Source: Undibacterium sp. YM2 | GTDB taxonomy: Bacteria; Pseudomonadota; Gammaproteobacteria; Burkholderiales; Burkholderiaceae_D | Length of the DNA stretch: 64,000 nt | Assembly: GCF_009937975.1 (NCBI RefSeq) | Contig: NZ_AP018441.1 | Coordinates: 3,472,001 to 3,536,000, forward strand | Direction of reading: 5' to 3' | In this document: positions 27,480-36,242 of the stretch, piece by piece | Layout of the letters: each line of letters opens with the position of its first letter | How positions within the stretch are numbered: the stretch's first letter is position 1 | Position numbers and translations under genes: made by a program | Notes under the pieces: generated by a model | Database searches by the model: none | Told to the model about the DNA's origin: nothing | What the model saw: the letters and a program-made list of their open reading frames with translations, nothing else

Positions 27480-28985
27480 CTAAAAGCCCCCCTTACTGCC
27501 ATTTGCCAACACTTGCAAGCGCTGGATGGCATTCTGATTTTGCGGATTAAGCTCCAGGGATTTTTGGTAATTGCTCTTTGCAAGTTCATTCATGCCTGCT
27601 GTTTCATAGGCTTCTGCCAGGCTATCGTAAGTATTGGCACTTTTGGGATACAGGTAAACACCTAGTTTAAATAACTCCACAACCGATTGTGGCTTCCCGG
27701 TTTTCATTTTGGCGTAAGCCCATTCGTTCAAGACTTCTTCGCGCAAATAGAAGTCTGCATCTCTCGCTTTTAAATCCTGATAGACAGCAAGCACCTGGTC
27801 GTAACCCGCTTTCTCTATTGCTTGCACAAAACTGAGTGGCATTTTCAATTGCCGCAAACGGTACTCGCTATTGATAATCTTGCTACCTATGTCGTCTACA
27901 TCTGTCGTTGCATTAGATAGCACAACTACGCCTTTGCCAGCTTTTCTGTCAAACCCGATATAGCTGCGGTAACCACCAGTAGCGCCAGCATGAGAAATAA
28001 TTTCACTCCCATATTTATTACCGCCACCCCAGGCTAACCTGACTGGCTTGCCAAGCGCTTGGGAATCTAAAGGCTCCTGCATTTTATCGACGATGGCTTG
28101 CACAGGACTCTCTTGTTTCCCCATATTTGCAGCGAGGAATCTGAGCATATCAGTCATGGATGAGCGCAAGCCACCTGCTCCGTCAAATCTTCCCAGGTCC
28201 CAGTTGGATGTAGCTGTCAATGTTGCTTCGCTGGCGCCTTCCTCAGTCACAATGTAGGGGATAGCCAAGTGCTTCTTCATGTCGGCGGTAAGACTAATAC
28301 CTGTATCCTGCATTTTCAAAGGTAAGAGAATGCGACTTTTTACCAGTGATTCATAATCCACACCCGCTCTCAAGCACAGCACATGGCCAAGCAAACCTAC
28401 CCCAAGGTTTGAATACTCCATTTTTGAACCTATGTCGCGGGGTAACTGATAAGTGGACAAAAATTGGTATAACAAATCCTGGGTATAGTCGGGGTAAGGA
28501 TTCGCGGGGTCTTTGGGGGCAAAATTACCTGGCATTCTGGGTAAGCCAGACACATGGGTAGAGAGGTCGCGCAGGCTGATCTGTTTGCCGGCACGGCCAG
28601 GTACTGTCACTGATTTTGGCAGGTATTTTGCCACCGGATCATTCAAGCTAAGCTCGCCTTTTGTATTCATATCCATCAAGACCAGACTCGTGAATACTTT
28701 GGTAATCGAACCGATTTCAAACACAGTGTCGGCATTTGCCAATTTACGGTCTTCCAAGCTGGCATAGCCATGGCTGATTACACGGCTGCCATTATCATCG
28801 ATGATACCGACAACAATACTGGCGGCCATTTTTTCCTGATCTATACGTTGCTTGAGGATGGTCCGAATTTCCGTATCGCTCAGTGCGGCAGCTGCCTGCG
28901 CATTCATAGCGCAAAGTGCGAGTGCCATCATACTGAATTTAAAAGCGCTGCTTAGGCTGGGGTATTTCAATTTATCTCTCTCCAT
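27480..28985 (-). CDS. Exported serine beta-lactamase-like hydrolase with C-terminal TPR
   Basis: This 501-aa protein has a signal peptide (FSMMALALCAMNAQAAA) and a class C beta-lactamase/DD-peptidase fold. The motifs are SxxK in IGSITKVFTSL (about residue 92), YxN in MEYSNLGVGLLGH and HAG in ISHAGATGGYRS, corresponding to KTG. The last 110 residues form TPR-like helices (NTYDSLAEAYETAGMNELAKSNYQKSLELNP). Such proteins are often esterases or D-aminopeptidases rather than antibiotic-degrading enzymes; the substrate is unknown. ATG 28985 has GGATGG 8 bases upstream; an ATG four codons earlier is possible. GCGGACA repeats lie in its upstream region. Confidence 0.85.
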   Translation of the reverse strand: MERDKLKYPSLSSAFKFSMMALALCAMNAQAAAALSDTEIRTILKQRIDQEKMAASIVVGIIDDNGSRVISHGYASLEDRKLANADTVFEIGSITKVFTSLVLMDMNTKGELSLNDPVAKYLPKSVTVPGRAGKQISLRDLSTHVSGLPRMPGNFAPKDPANPYPDYTQDLLYQFLSTYQLPRDIGSKMEYSNLGVGLLGHVLCLRAGVDYESLVKSRILLPLKMQDTGISLTADMKKHLAIPYIVTEEGASEATLTATSNWDLGRFDGAGGLRSSMTDMLRFLAANMGKQESPVQAIVDKMQEPLDSQALGKPVRLAWGGGNKYGSEIISHAGATGGYRSYIGFDRKAGKGVVVLSNATTDVDDIGSKIINSEYRLRQLKMPLSFVQAIEKAGYDQVLAVYQDLKARDADFYLREEVLNEWAYAKMKTGKPQSVVELFKLGVYLYPKSANTYDSLAEAYETAGMNELAKSNYQKSLELNPQNQNAIQRLQVLANGSKGGF

Positions 28986-29133
28986 ATAATCTGCCATCCC
29001 AAATCAACAGACACGGATCGCAAGACAAATGGACCATGCTGCCATGCACAAGCCCACAGCATGAAATATGCCATTATGTAAGCATTTGATTTTATAGAGA
29101 ATATTTATGGACGCGCCTGTCCACTTGGAGCAG

Positions 29134-29161
29134 GCGGACAGGTGCGGACAATAAGCGGACA
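29134..29161. repeat. Three GCGGACA repeats spaced about one helical turn
   Basis: GCGGACA occurs at 29134, 29144 and 29155, with spacings of 10 and 11 bases, in the 248-base gap between phoR and the serine hydrolase start. GGAGCAGG occurs twice around them. The same-face spacing suggests a protein-binding array, but this is an inference. Confidence 0.4.
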
Positions 29162-29233
29162 AGGAGCAGGCAGCAAAGAAGGAGATAGTGCCGGCAAATT
29201 TATCAATTCACCAGCTCTAATGGACTGCAAGAA

Positions 29234-30526
29234 CTAAGCAGTGATTGCCGAACCCGGAAACTGCACACAGAATTTACTACCTACGTCCGGCGTAGATTCA
29301 ATCAACAAATTCGCCTTGTGCCTGAGCAGCACATGCTTGACAATCGCCAGGCCCAGACCAGTTCCCTGAGTTTCGCGGGAACGGCTTTTATCGACGCGGT
29401 AAAAACGTTCTGTCAGGCGCGAGATATGTTCTGCGCTGATGCCTATGCCGTCATCCTGCACTGCAAATTTGGGACCATTTGGAGTATCTATCCAACTGAT
29501 CTTGATGTTGCCATTCTCTGGCGTATAACGAATTGCATTCGTGACCAGATTGGTCAGGGCACTACGGATTTCATCATTGCTACCGCGGATATCCGGGCCA
29601 GTACATTCCAGCGTGATTTTGTGCTTGCCAGCAGACAGAGCATGCGCTTCCTGCATGATCTGTTCCAGCAAACCCTGCATGCTGATGCGTTCAGGACGTG
29701 GCGGATAATCCACCGATTCCAGCCTGGTCAATGTCAGCATGTCTTCTACCAGACGCTGCATGCGTTCGCCCTGCTCTGACATCAGTTTCAGATGCATATT
29801 GCGGGTATGGTTATCGAGGTCGTCCTGCATGGAAGCGATTTCCAGAAAACCATTAATGACCGTCAATGGAGTGCGTAATTCATGCGAGGCATTGGCAATA
29901 AAGTCGCGCCGCATCATGTCTATGCGCTCTGATTCAGTCACATCATGGGTCACCAGGATCTGGCGACGGTTTTCAAACGGGATGATATGGGCAATCAGCT
30001 TGCGGTCGCGGAATGACAGCGTCAGCGGTGTCTCGTAGCGCCCCAGAATAATGTAATCCATGAACTCAGGGCTGCGTACCAGGTTGGTAACCCGCATGCC
30101 CTTGTCCTGCGCGTGGCTCAGGCCCAGGTGGCTTTCTGCTGCCGGGTTGCACCATTCCAGAAACAGCACATCATCCATGATGACGACACCATCTGGCAGC
30201 AAGGTCATGGCCTGGCGAAAACGTGCCAGCCATTCTGCCAGTTCTGCCTGGTTCTTTTCATCATCACGGCGCAATTTATACAGGCGTGAAAAAATATCGG
30301 TCCAGGCACCCCAGCCGTCAGGCAAGCGCGAACTATTCGGGTTATCCAGCCAGTCTGCCAGGCGCTGCAAATAAAATAGCTGTACGCAAAACAGGGTCAC
30401 CATACCGATCAAACCTAACACCAAACCTGTTACCGGACCCCATATATACATAGCGGATGCGGCGCCCATGAGAACCAGGGCGATGCGTACAAATGCAGAA
30501 ATCCAGAAAATAAGGCGTGGAGACAT
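29234..30526 (-). CDS. phoR: Phosphate regulon sensor histidine kinase PhoR
   Basis: PhoR senses phosphate status through the Pst-PhoU complex and phosphorylates PhoB. The 430-aa protein has two N-terminal membrane helices with almost no periplasmic loop (ISAFVRIALVLMGAASAMYIW, VLGLIGMVTLFCVQLFYL), a PAS domain (about residues 95-180), a phospho-acceptor His in FIANASHELRTPL and an ATPase domain with NAIRYTPENG, DDGIGI and GTGLGLAIVK. It is the last gene of the pst-pho operon, separated from phoB by 179 bases that contain a hairpin. Confidence 0.96.
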   Translation of the reverse strand: MSPRLIFWISAFVRIALVLMGAASAMYIWGPVTGLVLGLIGMVTLFCVQLFYLQRLADWLDNPNSSRLPDGWGAWTDIFSRLYKLRRDDEKNQAELAEWLARFRQAMTLLPDGVVIMDDVLFLEWCNPAAESHLGLSHAQDKGMRVTNLVRSPEFMDYIILGRYETPLTLSFRDRKLIAHIIPFENRRQILVTHDVTESERIDMMRRDFIANASHELRTPLTVINGFLEIASMQDDLDNHTRNMHLKLMSEQGERMQRLVEDMLTLTRLESVDYPPRPERISMQGLLEQIMQEAHALSAGKHKITLECTGPDIRGSNDEIRSALTNLVTNAIRYTPENGNIKISWIDTPNGPKFAVQDDGIGISAEHISRLTERFYRVDKSRSRETQGTGLGLAIVKHVLLRHKANLLIESTPDVGSKFCVQFPGSAITA

Positions 30527-30648
30527 AGTGGGTCCTGAGGGTTCTCAGTAATTGCTTGAAATGTAATGCACAAATGTAATGATATAGGTTTTACTGATAT
30601 CAGTGAGCAATGTTTGCAAGCTATTCCAAAACAGGAATGGCGCTGCCA

Positions 30649-30671
30649 CACTGCATATAGCTTATGCAGTG
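30649..30671. other. Hairpin between phoB and phoR
   Basis: A perfect 9-bp stem CACTGCATA / TATGCAGTG with a 5-base loop lies 35 bases after the phoB stop on the minus strand. A 12-bp palindrome ACTGATATCAGT lies at 30593-30604. Neither is followed by a T-run. They may be mRNA processing or stability elements lowering phoR relative to phoB. Confidence 0.4.
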
Positions 30672-30705
30672 AGCGATGCCGTAAATAGCATGAGCTGGTG
30701 CCAGT

Positions 30706-31395
30706 TTATTTTTCAGACAGCATGTAGCCAACGCTACGCACGGTCTTGATCAGTGACTCGGCATTCTTCAAGACTTTGCGCAGGCGCAGTACGTGGACAT
30801 CTACCGTCCGCTCTTCGATGACGACATGGTCGCCCCAGACTTTGTCAAGCAACTGGCTGCGTGAAAATACGCGTTCCGGATGCGCCATGAAGAATTTCAG
30901 CAGCTTGTATTCGGCATGGCCAATATCGACCTTGTTGTCTTCTATCTTGACCGTGCAGCTGACAGGATCAAGTACTACAGAGCCTGCCGTCAGGGCGGTC
31001 TGTGCATGCTCAGGGCTCTTGCGGCGTAACAGAGCCTTGATCCTGGCCGTCAGTTCGCGTGGCGAGAAAGGTTTGGTCACATAATCATCAGCGCCATGAT
31101 CAAGACCAGCAATCTTGTCTTCTTCCATGCTTTTTGCGGTCAGCATGATGACAGGGATTTCATTGAACTGACGGTCTGAGCGTATCTTGGACAAGAGGCG
31201 CAAACCACTCTGATCAGGCAACATCCAGTCCAGCAAAATCAATTGCGGAGTGCGGCGCTGCAAATACTCCCAGGCTTCAGCCGTCGTATTGACAGCAAAA
31301 GTGTTCCAGCCTGCTGCACGAAGGGAAAAACTGACCAGTTCTACGATTGCCGGTTCATCTTCTACGATGAGTATTGTTGTGTCTGTAGCCATCAT
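30706..31395 (-). CDS. phoB: Phosphate regulon response regulator PhoB
   Basis: PhoB activates phosphate-starvation genes by binding Pho boxes. The 229-aa protein has a receiver domain with the acidic pocket (ILIVEDEPA) and phosphorylated Asp in LLDWMLPDQSG, the conserved KPFSPREL, and an OmpR-type winged helix with RVFSRSQLLDKVWG and EERTVDVHVLRLRKVL. Start ATG 31395 or 31392 follows the phoU stop by 6-9 bases without a clear ribosome binding site, suggesting translational coupling. Candidate target sites in this window lie at 36114, 36178 and 41619. Confidence 0.97.
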   Translation of the reverse strand: MMATDTTILIVEDEPAIVELVSFSLRAAGWNTFAVNTTAEAWEYLQRRTPQLILLDWMLPDQSGLRLLSKIRSDRQFNEIPVIMLTAKSMEEDKIAGLDHGADDYVTKPFSPRELTARIKALLRRKSPEHAQTALTAGSVVLDPVSCTVKIEDNKVDIGHAEYKLLKFFMAHPERVFSRSQLLDKVWGDHVVIEERTVDVHVLRLRKVLKNAESLIKTVRSVGYMLSEK

Positions 31396-31401
31396 CAATA
31401 A

Positions 31402-32112
31402 TTAATTCTGTTGTTCCTGCTTGCTTGCCACATAGTCCGAATGACGGATATCCTTGCCTTCAACGATGTAAATCGTATGCTCGGCAATGTTCTTGGCATG
31501 GTCACCGATACGTTCTATCGCCTTGGCCACCCAAAGGGCGTCCAGCGACGATGATATCGTACTTGGGTCTTCCATCATGAAAGTAATCAGATTACGCATG
31601 ATGGAGCGGAAATCATTGTCGATCAATGCATCCTGAGCAATCAATTGTACCGCCTTGCCACCATCAAGACGGGCAAAGGCATCGAGAGACTGATGCAACA
31701 TGTCTGCCACACTGCTGGCCAGCACGCGCACGGTTTCATAACCGCTGAACATGGGCACGCCACGTTTGTTGCCTGCTGCATCCCTGGAGATACGGGCAAT
31801 TTTAGTTGATTCATCACCTATGCGTTCAAGATCAGTGATGACCTTGCCGGTTGCCATGACAGTGCGCAAGTCATTCGCAGCAGGCTGACGCTTGACGATG
31901 AGGTGGCTGCACATATCATCAAGCGACACTTCGAGGCGGTTGACTTCGAGGTCAGACTGGATCACGGCTTCTGCCTGTTCTGCATTACCAGTACGGAAGC
32001 AGGACATGGCATCATGAAAATGGCTTTCCACCAAGCCGCCCATCAACAAGACCTTGGAGCGTATTGTCTCCAGATCCATATCATATTGTTTTGAAGAGTG
32101 TTCGCCTGTCAC
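31402..32112 (-). CDS. phoU: Phosphate-specific transport system accessory protein PhoU
   Basis: PhoU links the PstSCAB transporter to PhoR and keeps the kinase off when phosphate is plentiful. The 236-aa all-helical protein contains two PhoU repeats, each with a metal-binding ExxxD type motif: LEVSLDDMCSHLIVKRQPAA and DALWVAKAIERIGDHAKNIAEH. I place the start at GTG 32112 because AGGAG lies 8 bases upstream; the in-frame ATG 24 codons earlier has unrelated sequence. It lies between pstB and phoB. Confidence 0.96.
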   Translation of the reverse strand: MTGEHSSKQYDMDLETIRSKVLLMGGLVESHFHDAMSCFRTGNAEQAEAVIQSDLEVNRLEVSLDDMCSHLIVKRQPAANDLRTVMATGKVITDLERIGDESTKIARISRDAAGNKRGVPMFSGYETVRVLASSVADMLHQSLDAFARLDGGKAVQLIAQDALIDNDFRSIMRNLITFMMEDPSTISSSLDALWVAKAIERIGDHAKNIAEHTIYIVEGKDIRHSDYVASKQEQQN

Positions 32113-32214
32113 AGGTTTCTCCTGAATTCGCAATTGCAAAATATAAACGCCAGCTCGCGCAATATAATCTATCCGTGCTCCCACGGATAGATCTGCGCAA
32201 GCATGGTACGTCTG

Positions 32215-32994
32215 TTAGCCGAAACGGCCAGTAATATAGTCTTGAGTTTCTTTCTTCACCGGGTTCATGAAGATATGATCAGTTTCACCAAACTCGACCA
32301 ATTCACCCAGATACATATAGGCAGTGTAATCAGAACAACGGGCTGCCTGCTGCATATTATGGGTAACGATGGCGATGGTATATTCCTCTTTCAGTTCATT
32401 GATCAGTTCTTCGATCTTGACGGTAGAGATAGGATCAAGTGCTGAGGTTGGTTCATCCAGCAGCAAGACTTCTGGCTTCACTGCCACACCACGGGCGATG
32501 CACAGACGCTGTTGCTGACCACCAGAGAGGCTCAGGCCGCTCTTATTGAGCTTGTCTTTGACCTCAGTCCAGATCGCGGCTTTTTTCAAGGCCCATTCTA
32601 CGCGCTCATCCATCTCGCCCTTGGACAGGTTTTCATACAGACGCACACCGAAAGCAATGTTGTCATACACCGACATAGGGAAAGGCGTAGGCTTCTGGAA
32701 CACCATGCCGACGCGGGCGCGCAGCAAGTTGATGTCCTGATCCGCATCAAGGATATTTTTACCGTTATAAATGATGCTGCCCTCTGCACGCTGACCTGGG
32801 TACAGGTCATACATGCGGTTCAGGGTACGCAATAAAGTCGATTTTCCACAGCCGGATGGGCCGATGAAGGCGGTGACTTTTTTGTCGTAGATATTCAGAT
32901 TGATATCGCGCAGGCTGCGTGTCGCACCATAAAAGAAATTCAGCCCGCCGATTTCGATTGCTTTTTTCTGTTGGTTGTCTTGAGTAGTAGTCAT
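32215..32994 (-). CDS. pstB: Phosphate ABC transporter ATPase PstB
   Basis: PstB is the ATP-hydrolysing subunit of the high-affinity phosphate transporter. The 259-aa protein has Walker [18 protein letters not shown], the signature [14 protein letters not shown], Walker [14 protein letters not shown] and the switch His in AIVTHNM. The family-typical region between Walker A and signature ([22 protein letters not shown]) is intact. It follows pstA by 13 bases. The start ATG 32994 begins MTTTQDNQQ. Confidence 0.98.
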   Translation of the reverse strand: MTTTQDNQQKKAIEIGGLNFFYGATRSLRDINLNIYDKKVTAFIGPSGCGKSTLLRTLNRMYDLYPGQRAEGSIIYNGKNILDADQDINLLRARVGMVFQKPTPFPMSVYDNIAFGVRLYENLSKGEMDERVEWALKKAAIWTEVKDKLNKSGLSLSGGQQQRLCIARGVAVKPEVLLLDEPTSALDPISTVKIEELINELKEEYTIAIVTHNMQQAARCSDYTAYMYLGELVEFGETDHIFMNPVKKETQDYITGRFG

Positions 32995-33007
32995 ATCGAG
33001 GCCAGTA

Positions 33008-33880
33008 TTAATGCTGTGTTTTTTGGTTAAACAAAGTACGCGACAAAATATTCAAACCGAGAACGCTGAAGGTAATCAGCAGTGCGCCACCCCAGGCCAG
33101 CTCACGCCAGTTGTCGTAAGGGCTCATGGCGAACTGATAAATCACGACTGGCAAGTTTGCCATCGGTTGATTCATGTTGCTGCTGAAGAACTGGTTGTTC
33201 AGAGCAGTGAACAGCAAAGGTGCAGTCTCACCAGAGATACGTGCTACCGCCAGCAAGATACCAGTCACCACACCTGCCTTGACTGCTCGCAAACGTATCA
33301 TCAGGGCGACCTTCCAGCGTGGTGCGCCAAGAGCAAATGCAGCTTCGCGCAAGCTGGCAGGTACCAGACCCAGCATATTGTCAGTAGTGCGGACAACCAC
33401 AGGAATAGCGATGAGGGAAATCGCAATACTGCCAGCCCAGCCAGAAAAGTGTTTGACGTTGGCGACATAAATCGCATAGACGAACAAGCCAACCACGATG
33501 GATGGAGCAGACAGCATGATGTCAGTCACGAAGCGGGTGACACCGCCAAACCAGCTTTTGTCGCCATACTCTGCCAGGTAAATACCTGCCAATATGCCTA
33601 TCGGAGTAGAAATCAGCGTAGCGATACCGACCATCACAAAGCTGCCAAAGATGGCATTCATCAAGCCGCCGCCGTCGCTGCCCGGTGCCGGTGTCGATTC
33701 TGTGAACATCGCGATGTTGACAGCAGAAGCGCCTTTGAGCAGCAAGGTGAACAGTATCCACATCAAAAAGAATACACCCAGCACCATGGCGATAGAAGAC
33801 AGGCTGATACCTATCTTGTGCATCAGCAAGCGCTGGCGATATACCGGGTTGCTGGCAGATTGCATTGTAGAGTTTTCCAT
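33008..33880 (-). CDS. pstA: Phosphate ABC transporter permease PstA
   Basis: An inner-membrane permease subunit of 290 aa with about six membrane helices, including [20 protein letters not shown] near the N-terminus. The permease coupling loop is [26 protein letters not shown], which contacts PstB. The ATG at 33880 overlaps the pstC stop codon by one base (TAATG), a sign of translational coupling. Confidence 0.97.
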   Translation of the reverse strand: MENSTMQSASNPVYRQRLLMHKIGISLSSIAMVLGVFFLMWILFTLLLKGASAVNIAMFTESTPAPGSDGGGLMNAIFGSFVMVGIATLISTPIGILAGIYLAEYGDKSWFGGVTRFVTDIMLSAPSIVVGLFVYAIYVANVKHFSGWAGSIAISLIAIPVVVRTTDNMLGLVPASLREAAFALGAPRWKVALMIRLRAVKAGVVTGILLAVARISGETAPLLFTALNNQFFSSNMNQPMANLPVVIYQFAMSPYDNWRELAWGGALLITFSVLGLNILSRTLFNQKTQH

Positions 33881-34926
33881 TATTTTGCCCCTTCTTTACG
33901 TGACAGGCCCAGCAACATCAGCTTCGCTGCGGACAAGACAATGAAAGTAATCACGAACAATATCAAACCAAGCAGGAACAGTGAGGACGTATGCAATGGT
34001 GATTCAGCTTCGGCAAATTCATTGGCCAGTGTAGAAGCGATACTGTTACCAGCAGCAAACAAAGACCAGGACAAGTGATGGGAATTACCAATCACAAAAG
34101 TAATTGCCATGGTCTCGCCCAAGGCACGGCCCAGGCCCAGCATGACGCCGCCGACCACACCAATTTTGGTGTAAGGCAAAACGATCTTGCGTACTACTTC
34201 CCACTTCGTGCAACCGAGGCCGTAGGCAGATTCTTTCAAGACTGGCGGCACAACTTCAAACACATCGCGCATAACTGAAGAAATGAAAGGGATAATCATG
34301 ATGGCCAGGATCACGCCAGCAGCCAGAATACCCATACCTATCATGGGGCCAGAGAACAACACACCAATTACCGGCAGTTTGCCCAGGGTGGCAGCCAGCG
34401 CCGGTTGCACATATTGCGAGAACAAGGGTGCGAATACGAACAAGCCCCACATGCCGTAAATAATACTGGGCACACCAGCCAGCAATTCAATTGCCGTACC
34501 CAATGGACGCTTGAGCCAGTTGGGGCAAATCTCGGTCAGGAACAGGGCAATGCCAAAACTGACTGGGAAAGCGATCAGTAAGGCAATGATCGAAGTCACC
34601 AGCGTGCCAACGATAGCGATCATGCCACCGAATTTATCATTGACCGGATCCCATTCTATGGTCCAGATGAATGGCAAACCAAATTCCTTCATGGCCGGAA
34701 TGGCACGCAGGAATAAAGAAATAATGATACCAACCAGTACCACCAGCACGAGAGCGGCGAAAGTAAAGGTCAGTTTATGAAAAAAGAAATCTTGCCAACG
34801 CTGGCGACGCATTACTGCTGCCATTTTTGCCGGGTCAATCTGATCGGCCTGATGTGGCATTGTGTTAGTCGCAGGTGGGATTGCAGTTGGTGCAGTCATG
34901 TTGACGGAGGACATTTGGGTAGTCAT
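33880..34926 (-). CDS. pstC: Phosphate ABC transporter permease PstC
   Basis: The second permease subunit, 348 aa, with about six membrane helices. The first 60 residues are a polar, Thr/Pro-rich cytoplasmic extension. The helix [20 protein letters not shown] follows. The coupling loop is [24 protein letters not shown] 34926 is preceded by GGAAAAG; a GTG five codons earlier (34941) is an alternative. A strong hairpin separates it from pstS. Confidence 0.96.
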   Translation of the reverse strand: MTTQMSSVNMTAPTAIPPATNTMPHQADQIDPAKMAAVMRRQRWQDFFFHKLTFTFAALVLVVLVGIIISLFLRAIPAMKEFGLPFIWTIEWDPVNDKFGGMIAIVGTLVTSIIALLIAFPVSFGIALFLTEICPNWLKRPLGTAIELLAGVPSIIYGMWGLFVFAPLFSQYVQPALAATLGKLPVIGVLFSGPMIGMGILAAGVILAIMIIPFISSVMRDVFEVVPPVLKESAYGLGCTKWEVVRKIVLPYTKIGVVGGVMLGLGRALGETMAITFVIGNSHHLSWSLFAAGNSIASTLANEFAEAESPLHTSSLFLLGLILFVITFIVLSAAKLMLLGLSRKEGAK

Positions 34927-34944
34927 GGGTGTCTTTTCCACCGG

Positions 34945-34974
34945 AAGGTAATCCGGACAGCTCCGGATTACCTT
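34945..34974 (-). other. pstS-pstC intercistronic hairpin
   Basis: A perfect 13-bp stem AAGGTAATCCGGA / TCCGGATTACCTT with loop CAGC lies 40 bases after the pstS stop codon and 18 bases before pstC. It has no T-run. Hairpins in this position often protect the pstS message from 3' decay, so that the abundant binding protein is made in excess over the permease. Confidence 0.6.
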
Positions 34975-35014
34975 GATCGTTTAGTTCAGCTTCTGAACAG
35001 GGTCAAACTTTTTA

Positions 35015-36058
35015 TTACCAGAGTGCTTTACCGGAAGCATCTTTGACTTTTGCTTTCCAGTTGTCTTCGATCAGTTTGACAACTGGTGCTGGCAGGGAAA
35101 CATATTCCAGTTCAGCAGCCATTGCGCCACCGTTTTTGAATGCCCAGTCAAAGAATTTCAATACTTCTTTGCCTTTTTCAGCATCAGCCTGCGCTTTGTG
35201 CATCAGGATGAAAGAAGCACCAGTGATAGGCCAGGTGATTTTGCCAGGCTGGTTAGTCAATACCAGGTACATGCCTGGTGCTTTGCTCCAGTCAGCGCCA
35301 GCAGCAGCGGATTTGAAGTTTTCATCATCTGGTTCAGCGAACTGGCCATCAGCATTTTTCAGCAAGGTGTAAGTCATCTTGTTTTTCTTCACATAAGCGT
35401 ATTCAACATAGCCTATGGAATTTCTGATTTGCTTGACGCTGGAAGCCACGCCTTCATTACCCTTGCCACCTACACCAACCGGCCATTTAACAGCGGTAGA
35501 AGAACCAACGGCTGTTTTGAAGTCCGGGCTGACTTTGCTCAGGTAATCTGTCCACAGGAAAGTCGTGCCGGAACCATCAGAGCGATGTACAACGGTGATA
35601 TCTTCTGCCGGCAATTTCAGACCGGCATTGATGGCTGCGATTTCTGGTGCATTCCATTTAGTGATCTTGCCCATGTAGATGCCAGCCAGTACTTCACCTG
35701 TCATCTTCATTTTGCCAGGAGCGATACCGTCCAGGTTAACCACAGGAACCACACCACCGATGATGGCCGGGAATTGCACCAGACCTTCTGTTTCCAGCTC
35801 TTCTGCCTTCAAAGGCATGTCAGAGGCGCCGAAATCGACAGTCTTTGCCTTGATTTGCTTGATACCACCACCGGAACCGATGGATTGATAGTTCAGACCG
35901 TTGCCACTGGCTTTTTTATAAGCTTCTGCCCATTTTGCATAAATTGGATATGGGAAAGTCGCGCCAGCGCCGGTAATGTCGGCAGCATGAGCAGCGCCAA
36001 ATGTGACAGCGACGCCAATTGCAGCGATGAGAGTTTTGACAACACGTTTGATTTGCAT
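35015..36058 (-). CDS. pstS: Phosphate ABC transporter substrate-binding protein PstS
   Basis: The periplasmic phosphate receptor of the Pst system, 347 aa. A signal peptide ends near GAAHAADITGAGATFPYPIY. Phosphate-binding segments include GATFPYP, SIGSGGGIKQIKAKTVDFGASD and HRSDGSGTTFLWTDYLS. ATG 36058 has GAGG 6 bases upstream. It is the first gene of pstSCAB-phoUBR and lies behind a Pho box at 36114-36135 with a -10 element TACAGT at 36103-36108. Confidence 0.98.
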   Translation of the reverse strand: MQIKRVVKTLIAAIGVAVTFGAAHAADITGAGATFPYPIYAKWAEAYKKASGNGLNYQSIGSGGGIKQIKAKTVDFGASDMPLKAEELETEGLVQFPAIIGGVVPVVNLDGIAPGKMKMTGEVLAGIYMGKITKWNAPEIAAINAGLKLPAEDITVVHRSDGSGTTFLWTDYLSKVSPDFKTAVGSSTAVKWPVGVGGKGNEGVASSVKQIRNSIGYVEYAYVKKNKMTYTLLKNADGQFAEPDDENFKSAAAGADWSKAPGMYLVLTNQPGKITWPITGASFILMHKAQADAEKGKEVLKFFDWAFKNGGAMAAELEYVSLPAPVVKLIEDNWKAKVKDASGKALW

Positions 36059-36102
36059 GTTCACCTCAGAGTTAAATAACAGTATTCAGTACTACGAGGC
36101 GC

Positions 36103-36135
36103 ACTGTACAAGCCAAATATGACAAGATTATGACG
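36103..36135 (-). promoter_or_regulatory. Pho box and promoter of the pst operon
   Basis: On the minus strand two 11-bp PhoB repeats, CGTCATAATCT and TGTCATATTTG, lie in tandem (36114-36135). TACAGT (36103-36108) follows the second TGTCAT core by 10 bases, the expected spacing for a PhoB-activated -10. No -35 is needed in such promoters. Confidence 0.85.
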
Positions 36136-36177
36136 TGAAGCAAAGCCTGTGAAATAATTGCACTTGTTATCACTTTT

Positions 36178-36211
36178 TTGTCATAAACTTGTCATTTAAG
36201 ACGTCTAGAAT
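36178..36211 (+). promoter_or_regulatory. Pho box and promoter of ppk-sixA
   Basis: On the plus strand the repeats TTGTCATAAAC and TTGTCATTTAA (36178-36199) match the Pho box consensus. TAGAAT at 36206-36211 is 10 bases after the last core and is a good -10. Transcription would begin near 36218, so ppk translation must start downstream of that point. Confidence 0.8.
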
Positions 36212-36242
36212 GCTTGCGTATATATATGACGCCCTTTATGAC

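Noticed and set aside
33011..34078. Open plus-strand frame of 355 codons opposite pstA and pstC
   Set aside because: Antisense to two certain genes. The composition (His, Gln, Arg, Ser) is typical of a reverse-complement shadow and shows no domain.
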